Positions 18,289 through 27,784 of a stretch of DNA of 64,000 nt are shown here, piece after piece (the stretch's first letter is position 1; each line of letters begins with the position of its first letter). Source of the DNA: Paeniglutamicibacter psychrophenolicus (GTDB taxonomy: Bacteria > Actinomycetota > Actinomycetes > Actinomycetales > Micrococcaceae); contig NZ_JAGIOE010000001.1 of assembly GCF_017876575.1 (NCBI RefSeq), forward strand, positions 3,328,443 through 3,392,442. Reading direction: 5' to 3'. The position numbers and the translations under genes are program-made. The notes under the pieces were generated by a model. The model had not been told where the DNA came from and ran no database searches. It worked only from the letters and a program-made list of their open reading frames with translations.

Positions 18289-19862
18289 CAGCTCAGTCCG
18301 ATCTTCAGGTAGTCGAATTCGAAACCGAATTCCGAGTAGTTCACGACCTTGCGAGAGAGGCCGACCAGCCGGTCTCCGAACATGGGTGTCATGTCGGCAC
18401 CGTCCTCGATGATCAGGCGCTGGGCATCTTGGTAGATCCCCCGCCGCCGCTCGTCATTCATCTCTCGGCGTGCGTCTACGAGCAGCCGATCGAACGCCTT
18501 GTTCGACCAAGCCGATTCGTTGTAGGAGGAACCGGAACGGAAGACCTGGTTCAGCAGCTGGTCGACGGGACGGCCGGTGAACCAGTAGCTGACGGAAAGT
18601 GGCTTCTTCATCCAGATCTCCGTGTAGTACGAGTCCGAGGAGGCACTGGTGACAGTGAGCTGGATGCCGGCCTGTTTCACGGCTTCGGCGTAGGCGACGG
18701 CCAACGGAGTGAAAACCGAGTCGTAGGACGAGGTGTAGATCGGCATCTGCAGGCCCTCGACCCCGGCCTTTTTCAGCAGGGCTTTGGCCTTTTCCGGGTC
18801 GTAGGGCCGGGTGTGGTCCAGCGCGTCGGCATAGCCGGGTGGTACGGGGTTGTCCCAGCCGGGACTGCCGTTGCCCTGCAGCGCGGTCGCGACGATGTCT
18901 TCCGGGTTGTAGGCCAGTTTCATGGCCTGCCGGACCCTCGGGTCGGAGAACTCCTTGGAGGTGGCCAGCATCGGGATGGTGTACCACTGGGCGTCCTTGG
19001 CCCGTGCCACGGTGGCCACGGGAGAGGATGCCACGACCCTCGCCGTGGCGAAGTCCAGGTTGGTTTGGCTGATCAGGTCGATCTGTCCCGCCAGCAGCGC
19101 ATTGACCCGGGCGCTGGTGTCCTGGACGGAGTAGAAGTCGATGCCGTCCAGCGCCGGCGGACCGGCGAAGTGCCCGGCGAACGCCTCCACGCTCCCGCGC
19201 CCGGCTGGGGTGTAGCTGCTCAGCTTGAACGGCCCGGTGCCGATGCCCGTGCGGCCGATGGCGGCGGCCGAGCCGGCCGGGATGATGTAGCACTGGTAGG
19301 CCGTGAGCAGAGACGGGAACTCTGCATTCGGGGAGGTCAGGGTAAAGACGACAGTGTGGCTGTCGCTGGCGGTGACCCCTGAGGGCTCGAGGATCGGGGC
19401 CAGCACCCCGGCCTGCGGGGATCCGGTCTTGGGATCCAGGATGTGCCCGAGGGTGTAGATGACGTCGCTGGCGGTCAGCGCACGCCCGTCGTGGAAGAGG
19501 ACCCCGCGGCGCAGCTTGAACGTCCAGGTCTTCCCGTCGGGGGTCGACGACCATTCGGAGGCGAGATCCGGGATGGTGGTGCCCTGCTCGTCGAGCTTCA
19601 CCAGCCGGTTATAGATCGCTCCTAGGTATTCGTAGGCGGACAGCGAGCTGGCCGGATCCAGTGTTTCGGCAGCGGAGGCCGCGGGCCGGGCGATGCGCAT
19701 GCGTCGGCCCGGGGCCGCGGCTCCCCTCGCGGCGGCCAGTGGGATCTCGGCCACGCCGTTGGACACGCCGCAGCCGGACAGGCCCCCGACGAGGGCCCCC
19801 GCGCCGAGGATCATGCCGGCCGAGAGGATGGTCCGGCGATCCATTGATGATGAAATCGGCAT
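18288..19862 (-). CDS. Substrate-binding lipoprotein of peptide ABC transporter (family 5)
   Basis: A 524-residue extracytoplasmic solute-binding protein (SBP_bac_5). The N-terminus carries a twin-arginine motif (SSSMDRRTILSAG) and a lipobox LSGC near residue 31, so it is probably Tat-exported and lipid-anchored. The conserved LASEWSSTPDGKTWTFKLRRGVLFHDG block is typical of oligopeptide/dipeptide/nickel binders. The start at 19862 is chosen for AAGGAGCTGAA just upstream; longer frames run through a palindrome and are unlikely. First gene of the operon with two permeases, fused ATPase, S15 hydrolase and TetR regulator. Confidence 0.9.
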   Translation of the reverse strand: MPISSSMDRRTILSAGMILGAGALVGGLSGCGVSNGVAEIPLAAARGAAAPGRRMRIARPAASAAETLDPASSLSAYEYLGAIYNRLVKLDEQGTTIPDLASEWSSTPDGKTWTFKLRRGVLFHDGRALTASDVIYTLGHILDPKTGSPQAGVLAPILEPSGVTASDSHTVVFTLTSPNAEFPSLLTAYQCYIIPAGSAAAIGRTGIGTGPFKLSSYTPAGRGSVEAFAGHFAGPPALDGIDFYSVQDTSARVNALLAGQIDLISQTNLDFATARVVASSPVATVARAKDAQWYTIPMLATSKEFSDPRVRQAMKLAYNPEDIVATALQGNGSPGWDNPVPPGYADALDHTRPYDPEKAKALLKKAGVEGLQMPIYTSSYDSVFTPLAVAYAEAVKQAGIQLTVTSASSDSYYTEIWMKKPLSVSYWFTGRPVDQLLNQVFRSGSSYNESAWSNKAFDRLLVDARREMNDERRRGIYQDAQRLIIEDGADMTPMFGDRLVGLSRKVVNYSEFGFEFDYLKIGLS

Positions 19863-19879
19863 TTCAGCTCCTTCATTCT

Positions 19880-19899
19880 TATCGTTCCGTTGAACGATA
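19880..19899. promoter_or_regulatory. Perfect 8-4-8 palindrome, candidate TetR operator
   Basis: TATCGTTC and its exact reverse complement GAACGATA flank CGTT, ending 18 bp before the binding-protein start codon. The position within the leader of the peptide-uptake operon and its symmetry fit a TetR-type operator bound by the regulator encoded at the end of the same operon. Confidence 0.6.
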
Positions 19900-20321
19900 G
19901 GGGGCATTCCATCGGCCACCTAACGTGTTACGGGCGTCACGGCTGCCGGCACACCGGCCGGCGGACGCCGCTGTCCGGAGCTCGGGCAGCCTCGGCCGGT
20001 TCCCGCCGAATCCATGCCGACGGCGAATTTCTGGAAGCCGTCGCGGCCGCCCCTGCCCGGGATCATGCGGCCAGGAGCCGGTGCGGCAGCACCCCGTTCC
20101 GCACCGGCTTGCACCTCCCGGGCACGGCCTTGACGCCGCGGTCGAGGTCGTGCCCGATCGCCAATGCATACCTTGGCCCGGCAAGGCGAAATGCGACGAA
20201 CGGACCGTCCGGGGACGCACGGGCAGGGGCGGACGGGTTCATCGATGGCAACGAACCGATCGGTCGTCCGCGGGCGGGAATCCTTGCCCCTTGGCTGCCG
20301 ATCGGGGACGGATGGAAATGC
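19900..20321. other. Intergenic stretch without recognised gene
   Basis: The region between the start of the peptide-uptake operon and the terminator of the flavin oxidase gene. It should contain the promoter of the uptake operon on the minus strand, but I see no convincing -10/-35 pair. Open frames here are short or run into the palindrome and hairpins, without family resemblance. Confidence 0.4.
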
Positions 20322-20365
20322 GAAGGCGCCGACCGGGACAATGAATTTTCCTGGTCGGCGCCTTC
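20322..20365 (-). terminator. Strong hairpin downstream of flavin oxidase gene
   Basis: A 17-bp stem, 5' arm GAAGGCGCCGACCGGGA and 3' arm TCCTGGTCGGCGCCTTC with one G-T wobble, closes an 11-base loop. It is 93 bp beyond the stop codon at 20458. A second short hairpin (GCCGGCC AAAG GGCCGGC, about 20434-20452) lies directly after the stop. The run following the stem is only weakly T-rich. Confidence 0.7.
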
Positions 20366-20457
20366 ACGCCCGACTGCCCGCGCAGCCCCTCCTCCCACTT
20401 CTTCGGCTTCCGGGTCAGCATCCACCGACCGGAAGCCGGCCAAAGGGGCCGGCCTGC

Positions 20458-21870
20458 TCAGCCGGCGGGCACGATGTTCTGGTTGTGGTGGAACAGGTTG
20501 CCCGGGTCGTAGGCCGCCTTGGTGCGGGCCAGCCGCTCGTAGTTGCCCAGGTAGGAGGCGCGGATCCTCTCGGTTCCCTCGTCCATCATGAAGTTCACGT
20601 ACGCCCCGCCGGCGGTGGTGGGGTGCAGCGCGTCGTGGTACGCCTTGGTCCACTCGGTGATGAGTCCGGCGTTGGCCGGGTCGGGGTCGACCCCCACGAT
20701 CACCCCGGCCCAGCCGCCGGAGCGGTAGGCGAACGCGGTGGCGTCGGCGGGCACGCGCGCGGCGGCCCCGTCGATCGGGTACAGGTGCATGGTGGAGTAC
20801 CCGGTGGGCAGCAGCTCCCCGTACTTGGCGTGGACGTCAATCGCGGCGTCGGAGATCTCCGTGACGAAGTCCGCGCGCCAGTACCACTGCATCCCGGCCG
20901 GGAACAGCGGGTCGAAGACGGACTGCAGCGCGGAAAACGGCATGGGTGCCAGGCCGACCACCAGTGGGTTGCCGAACTCGCGCACCGGTGCAAGGACCTT
21001 CTCGGCCGCCTCGTGCGCCCCGGTGTAGCACCAGATGATGCCGCAGGCCTTCCTGCCCCAGAGGTCCTCGGGGAAGGGTGGGGCCGGCGGGATGGTGAGC
21101 AGCCCGAGCCAGCCGGAGAGCTCCTCGGGCAGGGCCGGCAGCAATTCGCGGTACCAGCGCATCACCGCCGGGGCGTCGGCCAGGTCGTAGAACACCGGGC
21201 CTCCGATGATGGTGCCGTGTTCCCCGATCTCGTGCATGCGGAAGGTGAAGGACGTGACGACGCCGAAGTTGCCCCCGCCCCCGCGCAGAGCCCAGAACAG
21301 GTCGGGGTTCCGGTGCTCGTCGGCGGTGACCAGGGTGCCGTCGGCCAGCACCACGTCGGCGGCCAGCAGGTTGTCCACGGTCAGGCCGAAGCGCCGGGTC
21401 AGGTAGCCGATGCCGCCGCCCAGGGCCAGCCCGCCGACGCCCGTGGAGGCGATGAAGCCGCTGGGGACGGCCTGGCCGAAGGCCACGGTGGCGTGGTCGA
21501 CGTCGGCCCACAACGCCCCGCCGTCGACCCGAACGGTGTGTGCGACAGGGTCCACCGTCGTGGAGCGCATGGCGCCCAGGTCGATGACCAGTGCGTCGTC
21601 GGCCACGGCCAGCCCGGAGGCCTGGTGCCCGCCGCCGCGCACCGCGAGCCCGAGGGAGTTTTCGCGGGCGAAGTCCACGGCCGCGACGATGTCCGCGGTG
21701 TCGGCGACCCGGGCGATGGCGGCCGGACGGCGGTCGACCATGCCGTTGTAGACGGCACGCGCCGCATCGTACGCGGCGTCCTGCGGCAGGGTCAGCGTCC
21801 CGCGCAGGGAGGTGCGCAGCGGGGCAAAAAGTTCCTCGGCGGTTTCGGTGGAAAGGGTCTGCGGTTCCAT
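20458..21870 (-). CDS. FAD-binding oxidoreductase (berberine-bridge/VAO type)
   Basis: A 470-residue flavoprotein of the FAD_binding_4 plus BBE architecture. The N-terminal half binds FAD; VRGGGHQASG holds His82, the usual site of covalent FAD attachment. GGIGYLTRRFGLTVDNLLAAD and WALRGGGGNFGVVTSFTF are the signature stretches. The C-terminal BBE segment reads NYERLARTKAAYDPGNLFHHNQNI. The usual second attachment Cys is not obvious, so the enzyme is likely mono-covalent. It would oxidise a sugar, alkaloid-like or other alcohol/amine substrate with O2. The start at 21870 has AGGAA seven bases upstream. It lies directly downstream of the SARP/AAA regulator. Confidence 0.9.
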   Translation of the reverse strand: MEPQTLSTETAEELFAPLRTSLRGTLTLPQDAAYDAARAVYNGMVDRRPAAIARVADTADIVAAVDFARENSLGLAVRGGGHQASGLAVADDALVIDLGAMRSTTVDPVAHTVRVDGGALWADVDHATVAFGQAVPSGFIASTGVGGLALGGGIGYLTRRFGLTVDNLLAADVVLADGTLVTADEHRNPDLFWALRGGGGNFGVVTSFTFRMHEIGEHGTIIGGPVFYDLADAPAVMRWYRELLPALPEELSGWLGLLTIPPAPPFPEDLWGRKACGIIWCYTGAHEAAEKVLAPVREFGNPLVVGLAPMPFSALQSVFDPLFPAGMQWYWRADFVTEISDAAIDVHAKYGELLPTGYSTMHLYPIDGAAARVPADATAFAYRSGGWAGVIVGVDPDPANAGLITEWTKAYHDALHPTTAGGAYVNFMMDEGTERIRASYLGNYERLARTKAAYDPGNLFHHNQNIVPAG

Positions 21871-21945
21871 GGTTCGTTCCTGAGAGTAAAAGGGGTTGGT
21901 GGTGCGAACCACGCTAGGGCCGGCCCTGTTCGCCAGGCGTTCGCC

Positions 21946-24900
21946 TCAACTGTCTTCGGGCCCCAGCCGTGCCAGCAGTGCGGCACTGCCCTGCGCGCCG
22001 GCCACCTCGCGTGCTTCGTCGAACAGGGTGCCGGACCGGTCCCCCGCATCCAGGAGCGCACGCATCCGCAGCACCTCGGGCAGCCACCAGCTGTCTTGGT
22101 GCAGGGCTGCGGTGGCACGGGCCGCATCGAGCGCCGCGCACGCGTCGGCCCGCCGCCCGTCGGCGGCGAGGGTATCGGCCAGCAGCCACAGCCAGTAGGG
22201 CATCCGGGCCAGCGCGTCGGTGGCGCGCAGCGCCCCGATCCCGGCGCGGATCCTTGCGGCGCCCGGCTCCCCGCCGGCCAGCCAGCCGGCCAGGATTTCG
22301 CCCCATTGCCCGTAGTAGGCGATGTCGTAGCGGCGGCACAGCGCGATCAGCTCCGCCACCTTCTCGGCCACCGCATCCCGGTCCCCGCGGAATTGCCCGA
22401 GCACCGCCGCGTAGGCCAGGGCCACGGCACGGGTGTAGATGTGTCCACCGGCCTGCGCCCCGGCGAGCGCCTGAGCACACAGCTGCACGGCGCCGGCATC
22501 GTCCCCGGCCAACCAGTGAGCGTGGGCCGCCCAGGCGCGGGCATGGATGTGCAGCCTGGTGCCCAGGATGTAGGAATAGCCCGGCGGCGAGCCTTCGGTG
22601 CACTGCGCAAAGTGTTCGATGGCCTCGGCGATCCGTCCCGAGCCCTGCGCCGCTCCGGCCACGGCGAAGTGTGCCTGCCCCAGCAGGGCCGGGTCGTCCC
22701 CGGCCAGATCCAGGGCCCGGCGGGCGATCGCGTAGGAATCCTCGATGCGTCCCTGGACGTAGCGTCCGGCAAATAGCCCGACGAGGCTTGCCGAGTGCAC
22801 CTCGGGCCGCCCCAGCCGTTCGGCAAGCGCCCCGACGCGTTCCAGGTTCCCCAGCAGCGCCGCCGAGGAGTAGCCCAGCAACGCGGTCTGCGGCGGGGAC
22901 ATGGCCCGGCGCACCGACAGCTCGGCCTCGTCGCGTTCCGCCCCGGCGGGCAGCCGGCCAATGATCCCCAGCGCCTGGTCGTAGCTTTTCAGGGCGGCGG
23001 AGTTCGCGAACACCCGCACGGCGTCGGCGCCGGCCCGCAGGTGGAAGGACAGGGCCCGTTCCGGATTGGATCCCAGCTCGTAGTGCTCGGCGAGCGTGGC
23101 GGCCACGGCATCGAGCTTTCCGGCGTTCAGCAGCTCCAGGGACTTCGCCAGCCTGCGGTGCAGCAGCCAGCGGCCGGCCGGGGTCGTGTTCTCCCGCACG
23201 GCGGTGCGCAGCAGGTTGTGGCCGAAATCGTAGCCGGAGCCGGTGGGCAGCAGGATGCCCTCGCGCCAGAGCTCGTCCAGGGCACCGGCCAGCGACATGG
23301 TGTCCAGGTCCCCGGCCTCGGCCAGCAGCTCGAGGCTGATGCCCCGCCCGAAGGCGGCGGCAAGCTCGGCCACCGACCGGGCCGCCGGTCCCAGGCGGGA
23401 CAGCCGCCGGCCCAGCAGCGGGCTGAATCCGTCACCCGGCGCCGTGCGTGCCGCCTCGAGGATGTACAGCGGGAAGCCGGAGGTGGCGGCGGCCAGCAGC
23501 CGGGACTCGTCGGTGCCCAGCGGGCGGCCGCGGATCCGGCCTGCCAGCTCGGCACCCGCGGCCTCGCCCAGGGGTGCGACGCCTAGCCTGTGCAGCAGAC
23601 CCGCGCTGCGTGCACCTTCCAGCAGGGTGGCGATGGCCGGTGACTGGGTTTCTGCCCCTTCCCGCAGGGTGGCCACCAGCAGCAGCTGCCGGGACCCGGG
23701 GGATTCGAGCAGGAAGGCGATCCAGGCTGCGGTGTCGGGGTCGCACCATTGCAGGTCATCGAGCAGCAGCAGGGTGGGCCGGCCGGGGGCCGCGACGGCG
23801 CCGGCCAGCGATTCGAAGAACCTGTAGCGCTGCCAGGCATCGACCATGGCCCGGCCCGGGCCCGGTTGCGCCTCGGTCCCCGCCCACGGGGTGGGGTCGG
23901 GCAGCTCGGGCAGCAGCCGGGCCGCCTCGTGCCGGATGGGTTCCGGAAGCGTGGCAAGCAGCGGGGCGATGTCGCGGCTGCGCAGCCATCCGGCGACGGG
24001 GGCCAGCGGGACCAGGCCGGAGGCATCGACGCAGCGCGCGAAGGCCACAGCAGCCCCGCCGGTGCGCGCCAGCTGGCCCAGCGCCTTGGCCAGGTGCGTC
24101 TTGCCGACCCCCGGCGGGCCGGACAGCACCAGCAGGGCCCGCCGTCCGGCCCGGGCCTTCTCCCAGCAGCCTTGCAGCACCGCCTGCTCTGTTTCCCGCC
24201 CCACCGTCAGGCTGCCGGGCGCCGCTGTCCTGGCTGCGGGGCCCGGTGCCCCGGAGGGCTGCGCGGGAAGGTCCAGCAGTTGGCGGGTCTCGGCCGCCGG
24301 TGCCACGCCGAGTTCACGTTCGAGCACGTCGGCACAGCGGTGGTAGGCGTGCAGCGCCGCGGGCCGGTCCCCGAGGGCCAGGTGTGCGCGGATCAGGCCC
24401 CGGTAGCCGAGTTCCTCCAGCGGTGAGATGGTGACGCGCCGGCCGGCCACCTCCAGGGCCCGCTGCCCCTTCCCCAGCGCGGTGAGGGCCGCCGCTGCTT
24501 CGTCGCACAGGGCGGTGCATTCGCGCAGGAGCCTCTCCCGCGCCTCGGGCACCCAGTCGGAATAGTTCCCCGGCATCAAATCCCCCCGGTACTCCGCCAG
24601 CGCCGCCTGGGCGTGGGCCACGAAGCGGGCCGGGTCCCGGCCCGCCGCCTGCAGCGCCGCGGCCCGTTCGGCGGAAAAGAGCTGCACATCCACGCGCAAC
24701 CCCGCACATTCCAGCGCGCCGATGGCGCCGTCGGACATCCCCAGCGCATCGACGCCGTCCAGCAGCCGGCGCAGGTTGTGCAGTTCGCGGCGCAGGTTGG
24801 TCATGGCCTGTGGTTGCGGGGTCTCGGGCCAGAACGTCCCGGCCAGCACCGAGCGCGGCACCCGGATCCCCGGATGCACCACGAGGTAGGCCAGCAGCTC

Positions 24901-24981
24901 AACGGCGCGCGACCCTCCGCCCGCCAGGTCGGTGCCCCGGCGGGTCAGTCGTTGTTCCCCAAGCAAGTTCAGTTGCAGCAC
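21946..24981 (-). CDS. Large SARP/BTAD-AAA regulator
   Basis: A regulator of about 1011 residues. The N-terminus shows an OmpR/SARP-like winged helix (ELLAYLVVHPGIRVPRSVLA, then NLRRELHNLRRLLDG) followed by a bacterial transcriptional activator domain (about residues 95-240, with AHLALGDRPAALHAYHRCADVLERELG). An AAA/NTPase domain follows with Walker A GPPGVGKTHLAKAL and Walker B LLLLDDLQWCDPDTAAW, then a long TPR-like C-terminal half. No C-terminal LuxR domain is seen. GTG at 24981 gives the canonical SARP start (xLQLNLLGE); an in-frame GTG at 25011 is possible. It probably activates the adjacent flavin oxidase gene. Confidence 0.85.
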   Translation of the reverse strand: MLQLNLLGEQRLTRRGTDLAGGGSRAVELLAYLVVHPGIRVPRSVLAGTFWPETPQPQAMTNLRRELHNLRRLLDGVDALGMSDGAIGALECAGLRVDVQLFSAERAAALQAAGRDPARFVAHAQAALAEYRGDLMPGNYSDWVPEARERLLRECTALCDEAAAALTALGKGQRALEVAGRRVTISPLEELGYRGLIRAHLALGDRPAALHAYHRCADVLERELGVAPAAETRQLLDLPAQPSGAPGPAARTAAPGSLTVGRETEQAVLQGCWEKARAGRRALLVLSGPPGVGKTHLAKALGQLARTGGAAVAFARCVDASGLVPLAPVAGWLRSRDIAPLLATLPEPIRHEAARLLPELPDPTPWAGTEAQPGPGRAMVDAWQRYRFFESLAGAVAAPGRPTLLLLDDLQWCDPDTAAWIAFLLESPGSRQLLLVATLREGAETQSPAIATLLEGARSAGLLHRLGVAPLGEAAGAELAGRIRGRPLGTDESRLLAAATSGFPLYILEAARTAPGDGFSPLLGRRLSRLGPAARSVAELAAAFGRGISLELLAEAGDLDTMSLAGALDELWREGILLPTGSGYDFGHNLLRTAVRENTTPAGRWLLHRRLAKSLELLNAGKLDAVAATLAEHYELGSNPERALSFHLRAGADAVRVFANSAALKSYDQALGIIGRLPAGAERDEAELSVRRAMSPPQTALLGYSSAALLGNLERVGALAERLGRPEVHSASLVGLFAGRYVQGRIEDSYAIARRALDLAGDDPALLGQAHFAVAGAAQGSGRIAEAIEHFAQCTEGSPPGYSYILGTRLHIHARAWAAHAHWLAGDDAGAVQLCAQALAGAQAGGHIYTRAVALAYAAVLGQFRGDRDAVAEKVAELIALCRRYDIAYYGQWGEILAGWLAGGEPGAARIRAGIGALRATDALARMPYWLWLLADTLAADGRRADACAALDAARATAALHQDSWWLPEVLRMRALLDAGDRSGTLFDEAREVAGAQGSAALLARLGPEDS

Positions 24982-25048
24982 CGCTTTGCGCCCCGTTTCG
25001 GCCACTGGCACACGTACAAAATTCTCCCACCGGGCCCGGGCACCGACA

Positions 25049-25063
25049 ATGCCCGGCGGGCAT
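25049..25063. promoter_or_regulatory. ATGCCC-GGC-GGGCAT inverted repeat between divergent genes
   Basis: A perfect 6-3-6 inverted repeat in the 114-bp space between the SARP/AAA regulator and the divergent YigZ gene, about 30 bp before the latter's start codon. It could be an operator or chance symmetry in GC-rich DNA. Confidence 0.3.
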
Positions 25064-25095
25064 GCACTGGCGCAAAACACTAGACTGGATCGGTA

Positions 25096-25770
25096 ATGGA
25101 CAACGATTCTGTGGCGACGGCCTATACGACGGTGGACGGGGACTTCGTCCACGAGCTGGAGATCAAGCGTTCGCGCTTCATCACCTACCTGCGCCGGGTC
25201 GAATCCGAGGTCGATGCCCGCGCACTGGTGGCGGAGCTGCGCAAGAAGCACTTCGATGCCAGGCACCACTGCAGCGCCTTCATCCTGGGTGCCGACCGGA
25301 TGGCGATGCGCAGCAACGACGACGGAGAACCCTCGGGCACCGCCGGCATCCCGATGCTCGACGCGCTGGCCAAGCGGGAAACCGACGCCGGGAGAACCGA
25401 CCTGTCGGACGTTTCCGCGGTGGTGGTCCGCTACTTCGGCGGCATCCTGCTCGGTGCCGGCGGGTTGGTGCGTGCCTACTCCGAATCGGTGTCAAGCGCC
25501 CTGGATGCCGCCCCGCTGCTGCGCCGCGAACGCATGCGGATCCTGGGCCTCGATGCCGACCATACCGCCGCCGGACGGCTGGAAAACGACCTGCGCTCCG
25601 CCGGGGTGCAGGTGCTGGGCACCGACTACGGGCCGAGCCTGGCCACGTTGCGGGTCGCGCTGAACGACGACGCGGCGATCCTCGCCGCGTTCCACGACCG
25701 GCTGGCCACGCTGACCGCCGGGGCCTCGAACGCCGAAAACCTTGGAATCGAATGGGTGGATGTCCGTTGA
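25096..25770 (+). CDS. YigZ/IMPACT family protein
   Basis: A 224-residue UPF0029/YigZ protein. The N-terminal Impact domain holds the family signature RSNDDGEPSGTAGIPMLDAL, and VVVRYFGGILLGAGGLVRAYSES follows. A C-terminal ferredoxin-like domain is present from about residue 145. Relatives have been linked to ribosome-related regulation, but the bacterial biochemical role is not settled. Its stop overlaps the next start as TTGA, so it is coupled to the methyltransferase that follows. Confidence 0.9.
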   Translation: MDNDSVATAYTTVDGDFVHELEIKRSRFITYLRRVESEVDARALVAELRKKHFDARHHCSAFILGADRMAMRSNDDGEPSGTAGIPMLDALAKRETDAGRTDLSDVSAVVVRYFGGILLGAGGLVRAYSESVSSALDAAPLLRRERMRILGLDADHTAAGRLENDLRSAGVQVLGTDYGPSLATLRVALNDDAAILAAFHDRLATLTAGASNAENLGIEWVDVR

Positions 25771-26906
25771 GCCTTGATTTTTCGTTGTTGAGCCGCTGGC
25801 CCGACGTGGAGGACGAGAACCTGCACGCAGTCGATGCCGCCGACCGGCTGCTGCTGGATCTGGCGTCCGAGGCCGGGTGGCCCGCGGAACCGGGTCGGGT
25901 GGTGATCCTGGGCGACCACTACGGCGCGCTGGTCCTTGGGGCCCTGGATGCCGGGGTGCGCGGCATCCGCGTGCACCAGGACGCGCTCTCCGGGGCCCGT
26001 GCGATCGATGCGAACGCCGCCTCCCTGATGCCGGGGCTTTCCGGTGAATACCGGCAGCTGCCGCCGGGTGCCGAACTGCTTCGGGGCGCCACACTGGTGC
26101 TGATGGCCCTCCCCCGTTCGCTGGATGCGCTGGAGGAGATGCTCGGGTTCATCGCGGAGCACGCCGAGCCTTTCGTCACGGTCATGGCCGCCGGGCGGAT
26201 CAAGCACATGAACCTGTCGATGAACCAGGTGCTGGGCAGCTACTTCGGTTCCGTCACCGCTTCGCTGGGACGGCAGAAATCCAGGGTGCTCACCGCCACC
26301 GGGCTGCTCCCGGCCGGCCAGCTGCCCGCCACCCGTTTCCCGCTGCAGCAATCATTCCCCCTGGGCCTGGCCAAACCGCTCGAGCTGCGCGCCTACGCGC
26401 AGACCTTCGGCGGGGCCAAGCTGGACCCGGGCACCCGTTTCCTGCTCGAGCACCTGGAGCCGCCCGCCGGCGCACGCCGCGCCGTGGACCTGGGCTGCGG
26501 CAACGGCACCATCGGAACGTACCTCGCGGTGAAGCACCCGCGGCTTTCGGTCCACGCCTGCGACCAGTCGGCCTCCGCCGTCGCCTCCACGCAATCCACC
26601 GCCGCGGCCAACGGGGTCGGGGACCGCGTCTTGGCCGTCCAGGACGACGCGCTCGGGACCCTGCCCGCGGCCTCCGAACAGCTGGTGGTGCTCAACCCGC
26701 CCTTCCACATGGGCAACACCGTGCATGCGGGGATCGCGCTGAAATTGATTGCCGATGCCGGCCGCGTGCTGGCACCGGGCGGGGAACTCTGGTGCGTCTG
26801 GAATTCGCACCTGGGCTACCGCAGCCAGCTCGAAAAGCTCGTGGGTTCCACCCGCCAGGTCGCGCGAAACCCGAAGTTCACCGTGACGGTGTCGACGAAG
26901 GCGTAG
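25767..26906 (+). CDS. RsmC/RlmG-like rRNA guanine-N2 methyltransferase
   Basis: A 379-residue two-domain methyltransferase. The N-terminal half is a degenerate Rossmann domain; the C-terminal half has the SAM loop VDLGCGNGTIG and the catalytic NPPF(H) motif (LVVLNPPFHMGN) of N2-guanine methyltransferases. This architecture is that of RsmC/RlmG, which modify 16S or 23S rRNA. The start is probably TTG at 25767, overlapping the YigZ stop; an ATG at 25752 would add five residues. Which rRNA site is modified cannot be decided from sequence. Confidence 0.85.
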   Translation: MSLDFSLLSRWPDVEDENLHAVDAADRLLLDLASEAGWPAEPGRVVILGDHYGALVLGALDAGVRGIRVHQDALSGARAIDANAASLMPGLSGEYRQLPPGAELLRGATLVLMALPRSLDALEEMLGFIAEHAEPFVTVMAAGRIKHMNLSMNQVLGSYFGSVTASLGRQKSRVLTATGLLPAGQLPATRFPLQQSFPLGLAKPLELRAYAQTFGGAKLDPGTRFLLEHLEPPAGARRAVDLGCGNGTIGTYLAVKHPRLSVHACDQSASAVASTQSTAAANGVGDRVLAVQDDALGTLPAASEQLVVLNPPFHMGNTVHAGIALKLIADAGRVLAPGGELWCVWNSHLGYRSQLEKLVGSTRQVARNPKFTVTVSTKA

Positions 26907-26919
26907 GCCCCGGTTCGCC

Positions 26920-27720
26920 TCAGAGCCCCTCGAACAGGTCGGCGAGCACGGGTTGGCCGGCGGCACGCGGCGGCCATGCCATGACCGCGGGCTCGCGGGA
27001 GACCACCCGTTCCCAGCGACGCACGCTGGCGCCCGGTTCGATCAGCACCTCGCGCTGGCTGCGGTGTTCCAGCAGCCCGGCGACGATCCGCGAGCACACC
27101 GCGGAGGTGTCGACCTCGATGTCGATGGCCTCGTCCGGGACCGGGCGCAGGTGGTACTCGCGCCCCGGGTCCCATTCCTCGGCGCCGGCACGCCGCCGGG
27201 CGGTGTTCCAGCGCTCGAGGACCGAGGCGCGGATCGCCCCGTGGACCAGGCGGCGCAACCCGGGTCCCGGCACGCACCGGGCCCGGTGGAAGGCCTCGTC
27301 GGCGGCACGCCCAATGGCGATGTGGTCGCGGTGCCCGGTGATCCCGTCCGGTCCGAAGGTCGCCACGACCTGCGGCCGCTCGGCTTCGAGGATTGACTGC
27401 AACCGAGCCACCAGCTCCTCGAAGTCGGCCTCGGCCACGTGCCCGTCGGCATATCCCAGCCATTCGTGGCGGACCGGGACGGTGCCGTGGGCACGCCACG
27501 CATTGGCGCTTTCCACCCTCCGCCATGCGCCAAGGGTCTCGGGGGTCGCAGGCACCCCGCGGGCGATCTGCCCGGCGCCCCCGTCCGTGGCCAGCACCAG
27601 GACAAACCTGAACCCGGGGTCGTGCTCATGCAGGGCGATGGAACCGGCGCAACCATAGGCGTCGTCGTCCGGGTGGGCGACGATGACCGCGATGGAATGC
27701 GCCTCGTTCATGGCGCACAT
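26920..27720 (-). CDS. PIG-L/LmbE family deacetylase
   Basis: A 266-residue zinc-dependent N-acetyl-sugar deacetylase-like protein. The metal and catalytic motif AHPDDD is at residues 15-20 and the second metal motif is in GHRDHIAIG. The family includes MshB (mycothiol synthesis) and Mca, and mycothiol is made in this type of organism. The sequence lacks enough distinguishing features to say which substrate it uses. It converges with the methyltransferase gene, with 13 bp between the stops. ATG at 27711 is an alternative start. Confidence 0.85.
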   Translation of the reverse strand: MCAMNEAHSIAVIVAHPDDDAYGCAGSIALHEHDPGFRFVLVLATDGGAGQIARGVPATPETLGAWRRVESANAWRAHGTVPVRHEWLGYADGHVAEADFEELVARLQSILEAERPQVVATFGPDGITGHRDHIAIGRAADEAFHRARCVPGPGLRRLVHGAIRASVLERWNTARRRAGAEEWDPGREYHLRPVPDEAIDIEVDTSAVCSRIVAGLLEHRSQREVLIEPGASVRRWERVVSREPAVMAWPPRAAGQPVLADLFEGL

Positions 27721-27784
27721 TTTAGTCTCGGCCGTGGCTTCCGCCTATGCATGCGGCGGCCAAAAGGAATGTGGGTTCCTGCCG

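Noticed and set aside
21946-25269. Longer start for the SARP/AAA regulator
   Set aside because: The extension beyond about 25011 overlaps the divergent YigZ gene and its promoter and has no SARP sequence.
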